A stretch of DNA of 64,000 bases from JAEUSG01 sp964590225 (GTDB lineage Bacteria > Fibrobacterota > OXYB2-FULL-49-7 > JAEUSG01). The stretch lies in assembly GCA_964590225.1 (NCBI GenBank), contig CAZPWS010000013.1, positions 1 to 64,000 on the forward strand, in the 5' to 3' direction. A program made the position numbers and the translations under genes. Shown piece by piece: positions 17,519 through 26,609 of the stretch. The notes under the pieces are model-generated. The model worked only from the letters and a program-made list of their open reading frames with translations, made no database searches and was not told where the DNA came from. Positions within the stretch are counted from its first letter, which is position 1; every line of letters begins with the position of its first letter.

Positions 17519-18378
17519 ACCAAACTTCGAGTTACTTGAATCTCCTTGGCGCACATGTTTCTACTTCTGGTGGCGTTCACAATGCTCCCCTAAATGGGGC
17601 TGCGATTGGTTGCAACGCTATACAAATTTTCGCAAAAAATCAGCGGCAATGGGCAGCTAAGCCACTTACCGAAGATGAGGTGGTACAGTATCATAAAAAC
17701 TTAGCTGCTACGAAAATTAAATTCACTGTTTCGCATGATTCTTATCTGATAAATATGGCCTCGCCAGATAGGGCGATGGTGCAAAAATCAAAAATAGCTT
17801 TTGCCGATGAAATCAGGCGGGCAGTAGCTTTAAAACTTGACGGGATTGTTTTTCATCCCGGCTCCCACATGGGTGCCGGTGAAGAAAAGGGTATCGCCAC
17901 TATTGTTCAATCTCTTAATGAAGTAGTTGATTCAATGGCGACAGTACCTCTATTGTTAATAGAAACCACTGCCGGACAAGGCACAAACCTTGGTTGGCGT
18001 TTTGAACATATTCGTGACATTCTTTCTGGCATAAAGGCACAAAGTTGTTTCGGTGTTTGTGTCGATACCTGCCATATATTCGGTGCCGGCTATTCTCTTG
18101 TTGAAAAAGAGCTGTATGATGAGTCGTTCAGGCGTTTCAATGAAATAATCGGTATCGCAAAAATTCACTGCTTTCATGTTAATGACAGTAAGCAGCCTCT
18201 TTCTTCCAGAAAAGATAGACACGATAATATTGGCAACGGACTTATTGGAAAAAAGGCTTTTAGCCGTTTGATGAATGATAGCCGTTTTATCAATATTCCT
18301 AAGATTCTTGAAACACCAGGCGGCGATGAATGGTATAGGAAAGACCTTGCTTTCTTAAGATCGCTTATAACTATCTGA
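17515..18378 (+). CDS. nfo: Deoxyribonuclease IV (AP endonuclease)
   Basis: Zinc-dependent endonuclease IV that cuts DNA at abasic sites in base excision repair. The 287 residues match the family. Metal-ligand segments are visible in order: LGAHVSTSGG near the start, HPGSHMGAG, IETTAGQG, DTCHIFGAGY and DRHDNIGNG. It overlaps the GAF protein by 4 bases, so it is co-transcribed despite the unrelated role. Confidence 0.96.
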   Translation: MNQTSSYLNLLGAHVSTSGGVHNAPLNGAAIGCNAIQIFAKNQRQWAAKPLTEDEVVQYHKNLAATKIKFTVSHDSYLINMASPDRAMVQKSKIAFADEIRRAVALKLDGIVFHPGSHMGAGEEKGIATIVQSLNEVVDSMATVPLLLIETTAGQGTNLGWRFEHIRDILSGIKAQSCFGVCVDTCHIFGAGYSLVEKELYDESFRRFNEIIGIAKIHCFHVNDSKQPLSSRKDRHDNIGNGLIGKKAFSRLMNDSRFINIPKILETPGGDEWYRKDLAFLRSLITI

Positions 18379-18390
18379 AAGGTTTATAAC

Positions 18391-19695
18391 ATGACACAAT
18401 TGGAATCTGCCCGCAAACAAATTATCACTCCTGAGATGGACTATGTGGCTAAGCGAGAGCATCTTCCCCCTTCGTTTATACGGGACGAAATTGCTAAGGG
18501 AAGACTTATAATAACAGCTAACCCTGCTCACAGAAAACTGCAACCAACAGCCATAGGGCGTGAGGTTTGTTGTAAAATCAATGCGAACATCGGAAACTCC
18601 TCTCTTCTTTCCAATTTAAGTGGAGAGATTGAAAAGCTTAATCGATGTGTAAAATATGGTGCTGACGCAGTAATGGATTTGTCAACAGGAGGTGAAATCA
18701 ATGAGATTAGAGGGGCTATTCTCGAAAATTCCACTATTCCGCTCGGAACAGTTCCTGTTTATGAAGCACTCGCATCCTCACGAGATTTTCTTAATCTTAC
18801 AGAGGAGTCTATTTTACGCGTAATTAAGGGTCAAGCAGAACAAGGTGTTGATTTCATGACTATTCACTGTGGACTTTTGCGTGAGCACCTTCCTCTTGCA
18901 TGTAAACGACTTACACGAATCGTAAGCCGTGGAGGCTCAATTGTAGCCCGCTGGATGGCCTACCACGAACGCGAGAATCCGTTTTACACCCGATTTGACG
19001 ATATTCTTGACATATGTCGCTCCCACGATGTCTCTCTCTCGCTCGGTGATGGTCTTCGTCCTGGCTCTCAGGCTGATGCATCCGATGCTGCCCAGTTTGC
19101 CGAACTCGATATACTTGGGGATCTAACACTTCGAGCATGGGATAAAGGGGTGCAGGTTATGATTGAGGGGCCTGGCCATATCCCGTTCAATGAAATAGAA
19201 ATGAATATGAAACGGCAGGAGAGCGTTTGTCATGGAGCGCCTTTCTACGTGCTTGGACCTATTGTTACTGATATTGCCCCTGGCTATGACCATATAACTG
19301 CTGCCATAGGCGGTACTATGGCTGGTTTTCATGGTGCTTCAATGCTCTGCTATGTTACCCCAAGAGAACACTTAGGGTTACCTGACGCCGAAGATGTAAG
19401 ACATGGAATTATTGCTTTCAAGATAGCTGCCCATGCAGTTGATATTGCCAAAAAACGGCCAAGATGCCGTGAACGGGACGATGAAATGTCTAAGGCCCGC
19501 TATGATTTTGACTGGGAAAAACAGTTTTCACTATCACTGGATCCGGAGAAGGCAAGGGAACTCTATCTCAAAAATCATGGTACAGAAGAAGACAAAAATA
19601 ATAAACATAAAATAGAACAATACTGCACCATGTGCGGTCCCGACTTTTGCGCAATGAAAAACAGCTCGCTTGTCGATTCTCCATCAGTATCTTGA
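18391..19695 (+). CDS. thiC: Phosphomethylpyrimidine synthase ThiC
   Basis: Radical-SAM enzyme that rearranges 5-aminoimidazole ribotide into the hydroxymethylpyrimidine phosphate of thiamine. It is the shorter, 434-residue form without the N-terminal extension of the proteobacterial enzyme. The C-terminal cluster motif C-x2-C-x4-C (CTMCGPDFC) is intact, as are MTIHCGL and MIEGPGHIPF. An AAAGG site lies 8 bases before the ATG. No TPP riboswitch fits in the 12 bases upstream, so control would have to come from elsewhere. No other thi gene is nearby. Confidence 0.96.
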   Translation: MTQLESARKQIITPEMDYVAKREHLPPSFIRDEIAKGRLIITANPAHRKLQPTAIGREVCCKINANIGNSSLLSNLSGEIEKLNRCVKYGADAVMDLSTGGEINEIRGAILENSTIPLGTVPVYEALASSRDFLNLTEESILRVIKGQAEQGVDFMTIHCGLLREHLPLACKRLTRIVSRGGSIVARWMAYHERENPFYTRFDDILDICRSHDVSLSLGDGLRPGSQADASDAAQFAELDILGDLTLRAWDKGVQVMIEGPGHIPFNEIEMNMKRQESVCHGAPFYVLGPIVTDIAPGYDHITAAIGGTMAGFHGASMLCYVTPREHLGLPDAEDVRHGIIAFKIAAHAVDIAKKRPRCRERDDEMSKARYDFDWEKQFSLSLDPEKARELYLKNHGTEEDKNNKHKIEQYCTMCGPDFCAMKNSSLVDSPSVS

Positions 19696-19721
19696 ATTCT
19701 GGCATTTAGTGCGGTAATTTA

Positions 19722-19734
19722 AACCCCATGGGTT
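19722..19734. terminator. Weak hairpin between convergent genes
   Basis: AACCC and GGGTT form a 5-bp stem with a 3-base loop in the 47-base gap between thiC and the DUF454 gene. AT-rich sequence flanks both sides, so it might end transcription from either direction, but the stem is short. Confidence 0.3.
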
Positions 19735-19742
19735 ATTTAGCG

Positions 19743-20162
19743 TCAGAAGTCAGGATTTTTAGCAGCGTAGTTTTTCCGTTCAATAGTTTCCTTCATCTCA
19801 CTTGTTAATGTTTTTAATTTTATGAGATGCATTGATACCACTATGGCAATTAACAGGAGAATTATTCTTATCCACAACAATGAAACTATGAATAAAATTG
19901 AATAGAGTATAAACACCCAAAGAAAAAACAGCGAAACTGCCTTTGCTCTACCTGACACTGCCCCAAACTTCTGGTATGCCAAGATGTAATTCCCAAAAAC
20001 ACGATGGCGCATTAGCCATGAATTCATTTTATCCGAACTACGCATAAAACAGGCGGACGCAAGCAGCAAAAACGGCGTTGTAGGAAGCAAAGGAATCACG
20101 ATTCCAACAATACCCAATAACAGTGCAACAATACCTGTGACCAACAAAGCAAGTCTTTTCAC
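19743..20162 (-). CDS. DUF454 (YbaN-type) inner-membrane protein
   Basis: About 139 residues with two or three helices. The N-terminal GIVGIVIPLLPTTPFLLLASACFMRSS is the YbaN/DUF454 hallmark, followed by NYILAYQKFGAVSGRAKA. Function is unknown in the family. The frame opens with TTG at 20174, but an AGAAGG site abuts that codon; the GTG at 20162 is better spaced and gives MKRLALL..., so it is chosen with modest confidence. It ends the glutaredoxin/FTR gene group. Confidence 0.8.
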   Translation of the reverse strand: MKRLALLVTGIVALLLGIVGIVIPLLPTTPFLLLASACFMRSSDKMNSWLMRHRVFGNYILAYQKFGAVSGRAKAVSLFFLWVFILYSILFIVSLLWIRIILLLIAIVVSMHLIKLKTLTSEMKETIERKNYAAKNPDF

Positions 20163-20218
20163 ATTTACTATCAACCTTCTATCAACAGTTTGATCTACTC
20201 TCTTGAGACCGTCTCTGT

Positions 20219-20761
20219 TCAGGAAGTAGGTATAAAAATTTCGAACCGATCTTTCTTTGCCTTACAAACAGGACAAACTTCTGGAGGATTATCGCGAGCC
20301 GCGAGGTAGCCACATACTTTACAGCGCCATACAGGATATGGTAAATTTTGAGCGGTCATTTGCCCTTTCTCATTTACATCATGCTGTTTATTTTCCTGCT
20401 TGTCTGAGATATTGGCTTTCGGAGGACGCCTTTCCGGAATGGAATGAGCCTCAACTTCACAAGACAATATTTTTTCGGAGACATAAAGACTACAATAGCA
20501 GCAGTCATGTTCTGCAAGATCAGCATCTCTATAATCACAGGGGCAAATAATATCGAGATCATCAGCCTGCGTGTCTCCAGCTCTGCGGCAGGGACACGCC
20601 CAGTAACCATATCTTCGTTCGTTTATAAGTAGGCCTCTAATCAGATCCTTTGTAAACTCTTTGTCGGGATTAAGATGGTAACCACCCTCCTCCGCATCTC
20701 TATAAAGCCGCTGATAAACACGCTCAATTTCTGCGTCAGTAATTGTAATGTTATTATTCAT
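20219..20761 (-). CDS. Ferredoxin:thioredoxin reductase catalytic chain fused to rubredoxin
   Basis: 180 residues. The N-terminal half carries the FTR catalytic-chain cysteines CPC (56-58), CPC (73-75) and CYC (88-90), which hold a [4Fe-4S] cluster beside an active-site disulphide. The C-terminus is a rubredoxin-type iron site, CKVC (147-150) and CPVC (163-166), joined by a polar linker (about 105-140). It should pass single electrons to a disulphide redoxin without NADPH; the glutaredoxin just upstream is the obvious partner. Similar FTR-rubredoxin enzymes are known in anaerobes and methanogens. The ATG at 20761, overlapping the glutaredoxin stop by 8 bases, is preferred to a TTG at 20770. 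Confidence 0.9.
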   Translation of the reverse strand: MNNNITITDAEIERVYQRLYRDAEEGGYHLNPDKEFTKDLIRGLLINERRYGYWACPCRRAGDTQADDLDIICPCDYRDADLAEHDCCYCSLYVSEKILSCEVEAHSIPERRPPKANISDKQENKQHDVNEKGQMTAQNLPYPVWRCKVCGYLAARDNPPEVCPVCKAKKDRFEIFIPTS

Positions 20762-21041
20762 TTGGCTCAAGCGCCTTCATAAGATCGGCCGCGTTAAATC
20801 CTCTAAGCCCTTTCTGGTTATTTATTACTATTGTGGGAAACGAACCCGCAGGATTCCACTTCTTAACCTCTGCCATAGCTGTTTTATTTTCATCACTATC
20901 TAACAAATCAACATCAAGGAAAGAATAGGCAATTCCTTTTTCTTTTAAAAACTGTTTCGTTTTCTTACACCAGCCACATGTACTTAGAGCATAAATGACT
21001 ATTTCACCTCTGTCTTCACCTGATATTTTTATCGCTTTCAT
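20754..21041 (-). CDS. Glutaredoxin-family redoxin (CGWC active site)
   Basis: A 95-residue thioredoxin-fold protein. The active site STCGWCKK is near residue 19 and the cis-proline segment FPTIVIN near 70, followed by a GF(N)-type C-terminal motif as in glutaredoxin/NrdH-like proteins. It is probably reduced by the FTR-rubredoxin protein whose gene it overlaps rather than by glutathione or an NADPH reductase; this is inferred from context. It is the first gene of a three-gene unit with its own promoter. Confidence 0.9.
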   Translation of the reverse strand: MKAIKISGEDRGEIVIYALSTCGWCKKTKQFLKEKGIAYSFLDVDLLDSDENKTAMAEVKKWNPAGSFPTIVINNQKGLRGFNAADLMKALEPNE

Positions 21042-21068
21042 AGATAAATTTTTCCCGACTAAATTGAT

Positions 21069-21098
21069 ATTATAAACCTATATTATAAAATCTAACAA
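21069..21098 (-). promoter_or_regulatory. Promoter of glutaredoxin/FTR/DUF454 unit
   Basis: Minus-strand TTGTTA (21093-21098) and TATAAT (21069-21074), 18 bases apart. The -35 touches the stop codon of the upstream epimerase gene. The start site would be near 21062, about 20 bases before the ATG. A second TATAAT-like sequence lies inside the spacer. Confidence 0.6.
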
Positions 21099-22012
21099 TT
21101 TGCAGCAAACCATTTCCATGTCAACTCTATGCCACGGCTTAATGAGGTAATGTTACCAGTGTCGAAAAAACTATTAAGTACTTTTGTTGAGCCTACCATG
21201 GTGCTCGCATCCCCTCTGCGTAATTTTTTTGTATATCTAATGTCTTTTTTTATGTTGGATACTTCCATCAATGTTTCGGCGATTCGCCGTATCGAAACAC
21301 TGTTTCCCGAACAAACATTAGTTACTGCACCACTAAAATCGCCTTTTATAACAAACTTGGTAATTGCCCGAACCGCATCTTTTACAAAAAAGAGGTCTCG
21401 CCGCTCTTTACCAGTTCCAATTACCTCAAGTTTTCTTTCCTTGCTTAACAACTTTTGCATAAGATCATAAACAACCTGTTTACGCTGGCGTGGACCATAC
21501 AAAGGGAAAAGCCTAACTACCCCTATTTTCATATTATAAACAGATGAATAAACGCGACCATATAATTCAACCCCAGCTTTTGATACACCGTAAGGAGATA
21601 TTGGCGAAACAGGATCACTCTCTTTCATAATATTTTTGCACTCGCCTAAAACAGCCGCTGATGAAAAGAGTAGGATTTTGGGGCGTTTCGACATACACCT
21701 AACTGTTTCAAGTAGGTTTACTGTTACATCAAGATTATTTCTAAAATCGTATAATGGATTTGTCACAGAATGAGGTATATAGGCAGATGCCGCGGCATGA
21801 ATTACAACATCAAAGCGCCCTTTTTTCAATACTGAGAGCGCATCTTTCTCCCACAATGTCATCTTATGAAAACGAAATCTACCTAATCCCTTTATATTCT
21901 CATATTTCCCCGTTGATAGATTGTCTATAATAGTAACTTTATGCTGTTTTAACAACTCTTCGACAAGATGGGATCCTAAAAATCCCGCGCCTCCTGTTAT
22001 AAGAAAATTCAT
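21092..22012 (-). CDS. NAD-dependent nucleotide-sugar epimerase/dehydratase
   Basis: Extended SDR protein of 306 residues. The N-terminal NAD motif is GGAGFLGSH (near 7-15), LLFSSAAV precedes the catalytic tyrosine, and the YxxxK pair is in SPYGVSKAG near 143. It resembles UDP-glucose 4-epimerase and related enzymes; the substrate cannot be fixed. It overlaps the GmhA-like gene by 4 bases (ATGA), which suggests a joint role in an activated heptose or hexose for a surface glycan. Confidence 0.88.
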   Translation of the reverse strand: MNFLITGGAGFLGSHLVEELLKQHKVTIIDNLSTGKYENIKGLGRFRFHKMTLWEKDALSVLKKGRFDVVIHAAASAYIPHSVTNPLYDFRNNLDVTVNLLETVRCMSKRPKILLFSSAAVLGECKNIMKESDPVSPISPYGVSKAGVELYGRVYSSVYNMKIGVVRLFPLYGPRQRKQVVYDLMQKLLSKERKLEVIGTGKERRDLFFVKDAVRAITKFVIKGDFSGAVTNVCSGNSVSIRRIAETLMEVSNIKKDIRYTKKLRRGDASTMVGSTKVLNSFFDTGNITSLSRGIELTWKWFAANC

Positions 22013-22635
22013 TTTATTAGAAGCTCTTCAACCGCCATACAAATGGTGTGATATATCGGAAGGTGTCTCTCCTGTATTTCGGGAGTGGATTTTCCTGGAG
22101 CATTAATAAGAATGTCGGTATATTTAGCAAGCTTACCACCGCCATTACCTGTTAGGGATATTACCATCATCTGCCTTGCGCGTGCTGTCATGGCTGCGTA
22201 CAATACATTAGAAGAATTTCCCGAAGTACTTACGCACAAAAGAACATCTCCTTCCCTTCCAATGGCATTTACTGCTTGCGCAAATGCAAGTTCATAAGAA
22301 ACATCATTGGCGAACGCTGTATTAAGCCCCGTAAATGATGGTATGGATATGGCACGAAACCCAACTTGGAGATTTGTCGAAATAAAACTTCCTTCTTCGC
22401 CATATAGTTCAGCAAACTTCTCACATAATTGTTTTGATATTGGACGCTTTTTCATAAATCCCTTAAGGAATTCCGTTGCTATATGGTCGCTATCCGCAGC
22501 ACTGCCACCATTACCACAGATAAGTAACTGACGATCATTCTGAAACGCCAAATGGATAGCGTTAACCGCCTCTCTTATTACCGGTTCCATAATGGCAAGA
22601 TCATGATACTTCGTTATGAGATTATTAATTATCAT
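22009..22635 (-). CDS. Sedoheptulose-7-phosphate isomerase-like SIS protein (GmhA family)
   Basis: 208 residues with a single SIS domain. The phosphosugar loop LLICGNGGSAADSDHIATEF (about residues 38-57) and the second loop CVSTSGNSSNV are those of GmhA, which makes D-glycero-heptose 7-phosphate for LPS core or glycoprotein heptose. No hldE or gmhB is visible here, so related sugar isomerase roles remain open. Placed between the aldo/keto reductase and the epimerase with overlaps on both sides. Confidence 0.85.
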   Translation of the reverse strand: MIINNLITKYHDLAIMEPVIREAVNAIHLAFQNDRQLLICGNGGSAADSDHIATEFLKGFMKKRPISKQLCEKFAELYGEEGSFISTNLQVGFRAISIPSFTGLNTAFANDVSYELAFAQAVNAIGREGDVLLCVSTSGNSSNVLYAAMTARARQMMVISLTGNGGGKLAKYTDILINAPGKSTPEIQERHLPIYHTICMAVEELLIK

Positions 22636-23605
22636 TATTTATCCTATCAAAGAAACTATTTAGATCTGCCTCAAGCTTTTCAATTATGGCGAGAGGTAAT
22701 TCTTCCGCTTCGCTCGCGCGCACATTCTCAAGTATCTGGCCGGCGGTTTTACTTCCGCATATTACTGAGGACACTTCGCGCCTTGAAAGAACATATTTAA
22801 GACAAAACTGAGCCATTGTAAGGCCAAGCTCAACTGTATAACCAAAAAGGTAGTCGGCAACATCTATCGCCTGATGAAGTCTCTTTCTGGGATAAAGCAG
22901 AGAGCGAAAATCATTAGCCTCAAAAAAAGAATTCTTGTTGTACTTACCCGAAAGCACACCAGAAGCAAGCGGGGATTTTATTAATAAACCAAGATCTTCA
23001 TTTTCGCATTCAGGAAACAGATCGGACACAGCAGAGCGTTCCCAAGCACTATACTCAGCTTCAATTATATCACCAAACCCACTTTCAATAAGCTTTCTTC
23101 CTTGTTCCGCTCCGGTTACCGAGGCGCCGTAAAAACGGATTTTCCCATCAGCTTTAAGCTTGTTAAGCACAGAAAAAACATCGTCGCTAAAAACAAAATC
23201 ATCATCAGGGGTGTGGAGCATATAAATGTCAATAAAGTCCGTACCGAGCCGTTTTAAACTCGCTTCGCACGCATTTGTTATCCAATCAGGTGTAAAGTCC
23301 TTGATCCAGCGATTTTCATCGCCTCTATTCCCAACCTTTGCAGCCAATATTACTTTTTCACGCCTTCCATCAATAGCCTTTCCAATAACCTCCTCCGCGT
23401 GGCCATAACCATATATGTCTGCCGTGTCAATCAGATTTATACCCGCATCAAGTGCCACCTTTATTGCCTTAATTGAATTACGATCGTCAACATCACCGCG
23501 TCCAAATTGATACCCTCCAAGAACAAATGGGCCACCCATAGTGATCGTGCCGAGAGCAATTTCAGAAACAGTTAATCCTGTTCTACCAAGGGTTCGGTAT
23601 TTCAT
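22625..23605 (-). CDS. Aldo/keto reductase
   Basis: 326-residue TIM-barrel oxidoreductase using NADPH. The catalytic tetrad is visible: Asp in LIDTAD, Tyr in IYGYGHAE, Lys in LAAKVGNR and His in YMLHTPDD. It belongs to the broad YajO/Tas-type group; the substrate is unknown, though the sugar genes that follow suggest a carbonyl sugar. It starts 7 bases after secA ends and overlaps the GmhA-like gene by 11 bases. Confidence 0.9.
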   Translation of the reverse strand: MKYRTLGRTGLTVSEIALGTITMGGPFVLGGYQFGRGDVDDRNSIKAIKVALDAGINLIDTADIYGYGHAEEVIGKAIDGRREKVILAAKVGNRGDENRWIKDFTPDWITNACEASLKRLGTDFIDIYMLHTPDDDFVFSDDVFSVLNKLKADGKIRFYGASVTGAEQGRKLIESGFGDIIEAEYSAWERSAVSDLFPECENEDLGLLIKSPLASGVLSGKYNKNSFFEANDFRSLLYPRKRLHQAIDVADYLFGYTVELGLTMAQFCLKYVLSRREVSSVICGSKTAGQILENVRASEAEELPLAIIEKLEADLNSFFDRINNDN

Positions 23606-23612
23606 TTATTGA

Positions 23613-26609
23613 CTACCCATGACATTTTTTAAATTTTTTTCCCGACCCGCAGGGACAAGGATCATTTGGTCCCACTTTGGGAGGAGCAATTACCGGCCTT
23701 TGCGGGCCATGATTTTGAGCATGCGCCCTTGATTCAGCTGAAGACTCCGAATCATTCCCTGTACTTCTATTAGTTCCATGATCCCTAATAGCATTTGATG
23801 CTTCCGCCTTAGAAAAACGGACATTAACAAGCGACTGCGTTCCTCGCTTTTCCTCAACAGTGAATGTAGTATTATAAATCTTCTCTAATGAAGATCTTTG
23901 TACTTTGCTAAGCAACGCCTCAAACATACGGAAACCCTCTTTTTTGTATTCAACAAGGGGATCCTTCTGCCCGTAAGCCTGAAAATTAATGCCTTCACGG
24001 AGGCAGTCCATATCATAAAGGTGATCCTTCCAAAGATCATCAATTGTTCGGAGTATATGTATTCTTCTTATTTTATCAAATAGATTATTATCTATCGAAT
24101 CGACAAACTTTTTCCTTTCGGCAAGATACTCTTCTGCTTTATTGACAAGCAAATCAAGCATTTCCTCCAGCGATAGATTATGTTGTTCGTCAACTGTTAT
24201 AGACAAAACCGATAAAAGCTCACCATTCAAACCATCCCAGTCCCATTCTGAACTCGGAACATTTTCACCGCAATACTGAAACAGTACATCTTCAAGATAC
24301 CCCTCAATTGTTTCCCTCATTACAGAATCGATATTTTCGCCCGTAAGTGCCGCTTTTCTTCGCTTATAAATCTCCGTTCGCATGATATTCATGACATTAT
24401 CGTACTCAAGCAAGTGCTTACGGATTTCAAAATTTCGCGCTTCAACCCGTTTCTGTGCTCTTTCAACAGATTTTGTAATCCACGGATGAATTATCGGCTC
24501 GTCTTCCTTCATTCCAAGCCTATCCATAATGCGGGCAATACGATCCGAACCAAAAAGCCGCATAAGATCATCCTCAAGCGAGAGATAAAATAGCGATGCC
24601 CCTGGATCTCCCTGTCTGCCCGCCCTTCCTCGTAGCTGCCTGTCAATACGCCTGCTCTCATGCCGCTCTGTTCCGATTACAAAAAGCCCTCCTTCAGCAC
24701 CATTCTTAACACCATCTCCATTAACATATTTAACCACTCCGCTTCCAAGCTTAATGTCTGTGCCACGACCAGCCATGTTAGTCGCTATCGTCACCGCACC
24801 AAATTGACCAGCTTGTGTAACAATTTCTGCTTCCCGTTCATGATGGCGGGCGTTTAATACCTGACATCTGACACCTTGTCTTTTAAGCATTGCAGCAATA
24901 AATTCGGAAACCTCCACGCTTATGGTTCCAACAAGTACTGGTCTTCCTATGTCATTAAGCTCTTTGATTTTAGCAATAAGAGCCTTATATTTTTCCTTTC
25001 TTGTTTTATATACCATATCATCGTAATCAGCCCGTCTGATGCTATCATTTGTGGGAATAACTACAACTTCAAGCTTGTAAATTTCCCAAAATTCATTTTC
25101 TTCTGTTTCGGCGGTTCCCGTCATGCCAGCAAGCTTTTCGTACATTCTGAAATAATTCTGGAGAGTTACCGAAGCGAGCGTCTGACTCTCCCTCTGTACC
25201 TTAACCCCCTCCTTAGCCTCAATTGCCTGATGCAATCCATCCGAATAACGGCGACCTTCAAGAGGACGACCTGTATGCTCGTCGATAATGATAATCCTAT
25301 CATCCTGCACCATGTACTCAACATCTTTTTCGTACAGCGAGTAGGCTCTGAGCAACTGGGAAATCACATGGATTCGCTCGCTTCTATCCTGATGTTTTTT
25401 ATGAATTTCTTCCTTAGCCTTAAGTTTATCTATTTCACTAATTTTAACATCATTACTAATTTTAACAAGCTCATCTGACAAATCTGGAAGGAGAAAGAGA
25501 TCCTTATCTCCTTGATTACCCGCAAGGATTTCCCGCCCTTTTTCGGTTAAATCTGCGCTATGATTCTTTTCATTGATGTTAAAGAAGTTTTTCTCTTCGA
25601 GTTCATGTGTCCTTTTTTCCCGTATGTAATAGTTTTCAGCTTGCTCACAAAGGGCTTTCATTCCCGTCTCGTTGAAGATTTTCATAAGCTGTTTATGCTT
25701 TGGGCCTCCAAGCTTGGCCTGAAAAAGCTTTTCGCCCGCCTGCAATCGGATTTCTTCTGTAACAGCCTCTTTGGCAAGCAACGCTTTGGCTTCAGCAATA
25801 AGCTCATTATTAAAATGATTCTGCCTTTCGTAAAGTTTCTTTACGAGTGGACTAAGCTGATTATACGACTCCATCGTAACATTTATTGTGCCGGAAATAA
25901 TCAGCGGTGTTCTCGCTTCATCAACGAGAACAGAGTCAACTTCATCCACTATTGCGTAATAAAATGGCCTTTGGACAAGATCGTCTATATCAACCGCCAT
26001 ATTGTCACGCAGGTAATCAAAACCAAACTCATTATTGGTTCCATAAGTAATGTCACATGCATAATTTTTCCGTCTTGTATCGCTGCTCATATTATTAAGT
26101 ATGACACCAACGCTTAAACCGAGAAATCTATGGATCTGACCCATCCATTCTGAATCTCTTTGGGCAAGATAGTCATTAACGGTTACTACATGAACGCCCC
26201 TACCGGTAAGGGCATTAAGATAAGTAGGCATGACAGCAACCAGCGTTTTTCCTTCTCCTGTTGCCATTTCTGCAATTTTACCCTGATGAAGAGCGATACC
26301 TCCTATAAGCTGCACATCATAAGGCACCATTTCCCACCTGATGTTGTGATTTACAACCCTCCACTCCTTGCCTACATGACGGCGGCATGCCTCTTTAACA
26401 ACAGCAAAGGCTTCGGGTAAAATATCATCGGTGGATTCACCCTTGGCAATCCGCTCTTTAAAAAGCGCAGTTTTTGCTCTTAATTCTTCGTCGGACAAAC
26501 GGTTAAGAGTTGAAAATTCATCATTTATCTTTTTTACTAATGGCGCAACTCTTTTAATAAACCGCTCATGTTTTGACCCAAAAAGTCTTGTAAGTATTTT
26601 ACTTATCAT
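23613..26609 (-). CDS. secA: Preprotein translocase ATPase SecA
   Basis: Motor ATPase that pushes unfolded proteins through SecYEG. 998 residues: Walker A MATGEGKT at 115-122, DEVDSVLVDEARTPLIISG in the DEAD motor, and RGRAGRQGDPG in the second motor domain. The C-terminal SEC-C zinc motif (CPCGSGKKFKKCHG) is preceded by a flexible linker. Before Walker A there is an insertion (GKEWRVVNHNIRWEMVPYDVQ) absent from the E. coli protein and typical of Bacteroidota/Chlorobiota SecA, a useful lineage marker. The start overlaps the stop of the FliL-like gene by 4 bases, so secA is transcribed with the proton-channel operon. Confidence 0.98.
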   Translation of the reverse strand: MISKILTRLFGSKHERFIKRVAPLVKKINDEFSTLNRLSDEELRAKTALFKERIAKGESTDDILPEAFAVVKEACRRHVGKEWRVVNHNIRWEMVPYDVQLIGGIALHQGKIAEMATGEGKTLVAVMPTYLNALTGRGVHVVTVNDYLAQRDSEWMGQIHRFLGLSVGVILNNMSSDTRRKNYACDITYGTNNEFGFDYLRDNMAVDIDDLVQRPFYYAIVDEVDSVLVDEARTPLIISGTINVTMESYNQLSPLVKKLYERQNHFNNELIAEAKALLAKEAVTEEIRLQAGEKLFQAKLGGPKHKQLMKIFNETGMKALCEQAENYYIREKRTHELEEKNFFNINEKNHSADLTEKGREILAGNQGDKDLFLLPDLSDELVKISNDVKISEIDKLKAKEEIHKKHQDRSERIHVISQLLRAYSLYEKDVEYMVQDDRIIIIDEHTGRPLEGRRYSDGLHQAIEAKEGVKVQRESQTLASVTLQNYFRMYEKLAGMTGTAETEENEFWEIYKLEVVVIPTNDSIRRADYDDMVYKTRKEKYKALIAKIKELNDIGRPVLVGTISVEVSEFIAAMLKRQGVRCQVLNARHHEREAEIVTQAGQFGAVTIATNMAGRGTDIKLGSGVVKYVNGDGVKNGAEGGLFVIGTERHESRRIDRQLRGRAGRQGDPGASLFYLSLEDDLMRLFGSDRIARIMDRLGMKEDEPIIHPWITKSVERAQKRVEARNFEIRKHLLEYDNVMNIMRTEIYKRRKAALTGENIDSVMRETIEGYLEDVLFQYCGENVPSSEWDWDGLNGELLSVLSITVDEQHNLSLEEMLDLLVNKAEEYLAERKKFVDSIDNNLFDKIRRIHILRTIDDLWKDHLYDMDCLREGINFQAYGQKDPLVEYKKEGFRMFEALLSKVQRSSLEKIYNTTFTVEEKRGTQSLVNVRFSKAEASNAIRDHGTNRSTGNDSESSAESRAHAQNHGPQRPVIAPPKVGPNDPCPCGSGKKFKKCHG

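Noticed and set aside
18379..18390. TPP riboswitch before thiC
   Set aside because: Only 12 bases separate nfo and thiC, too short for the element.
24876..25478. 200-codon open frame opposite secA
   Set aside because: Antisense to a certain gene; composition is not protein-like.
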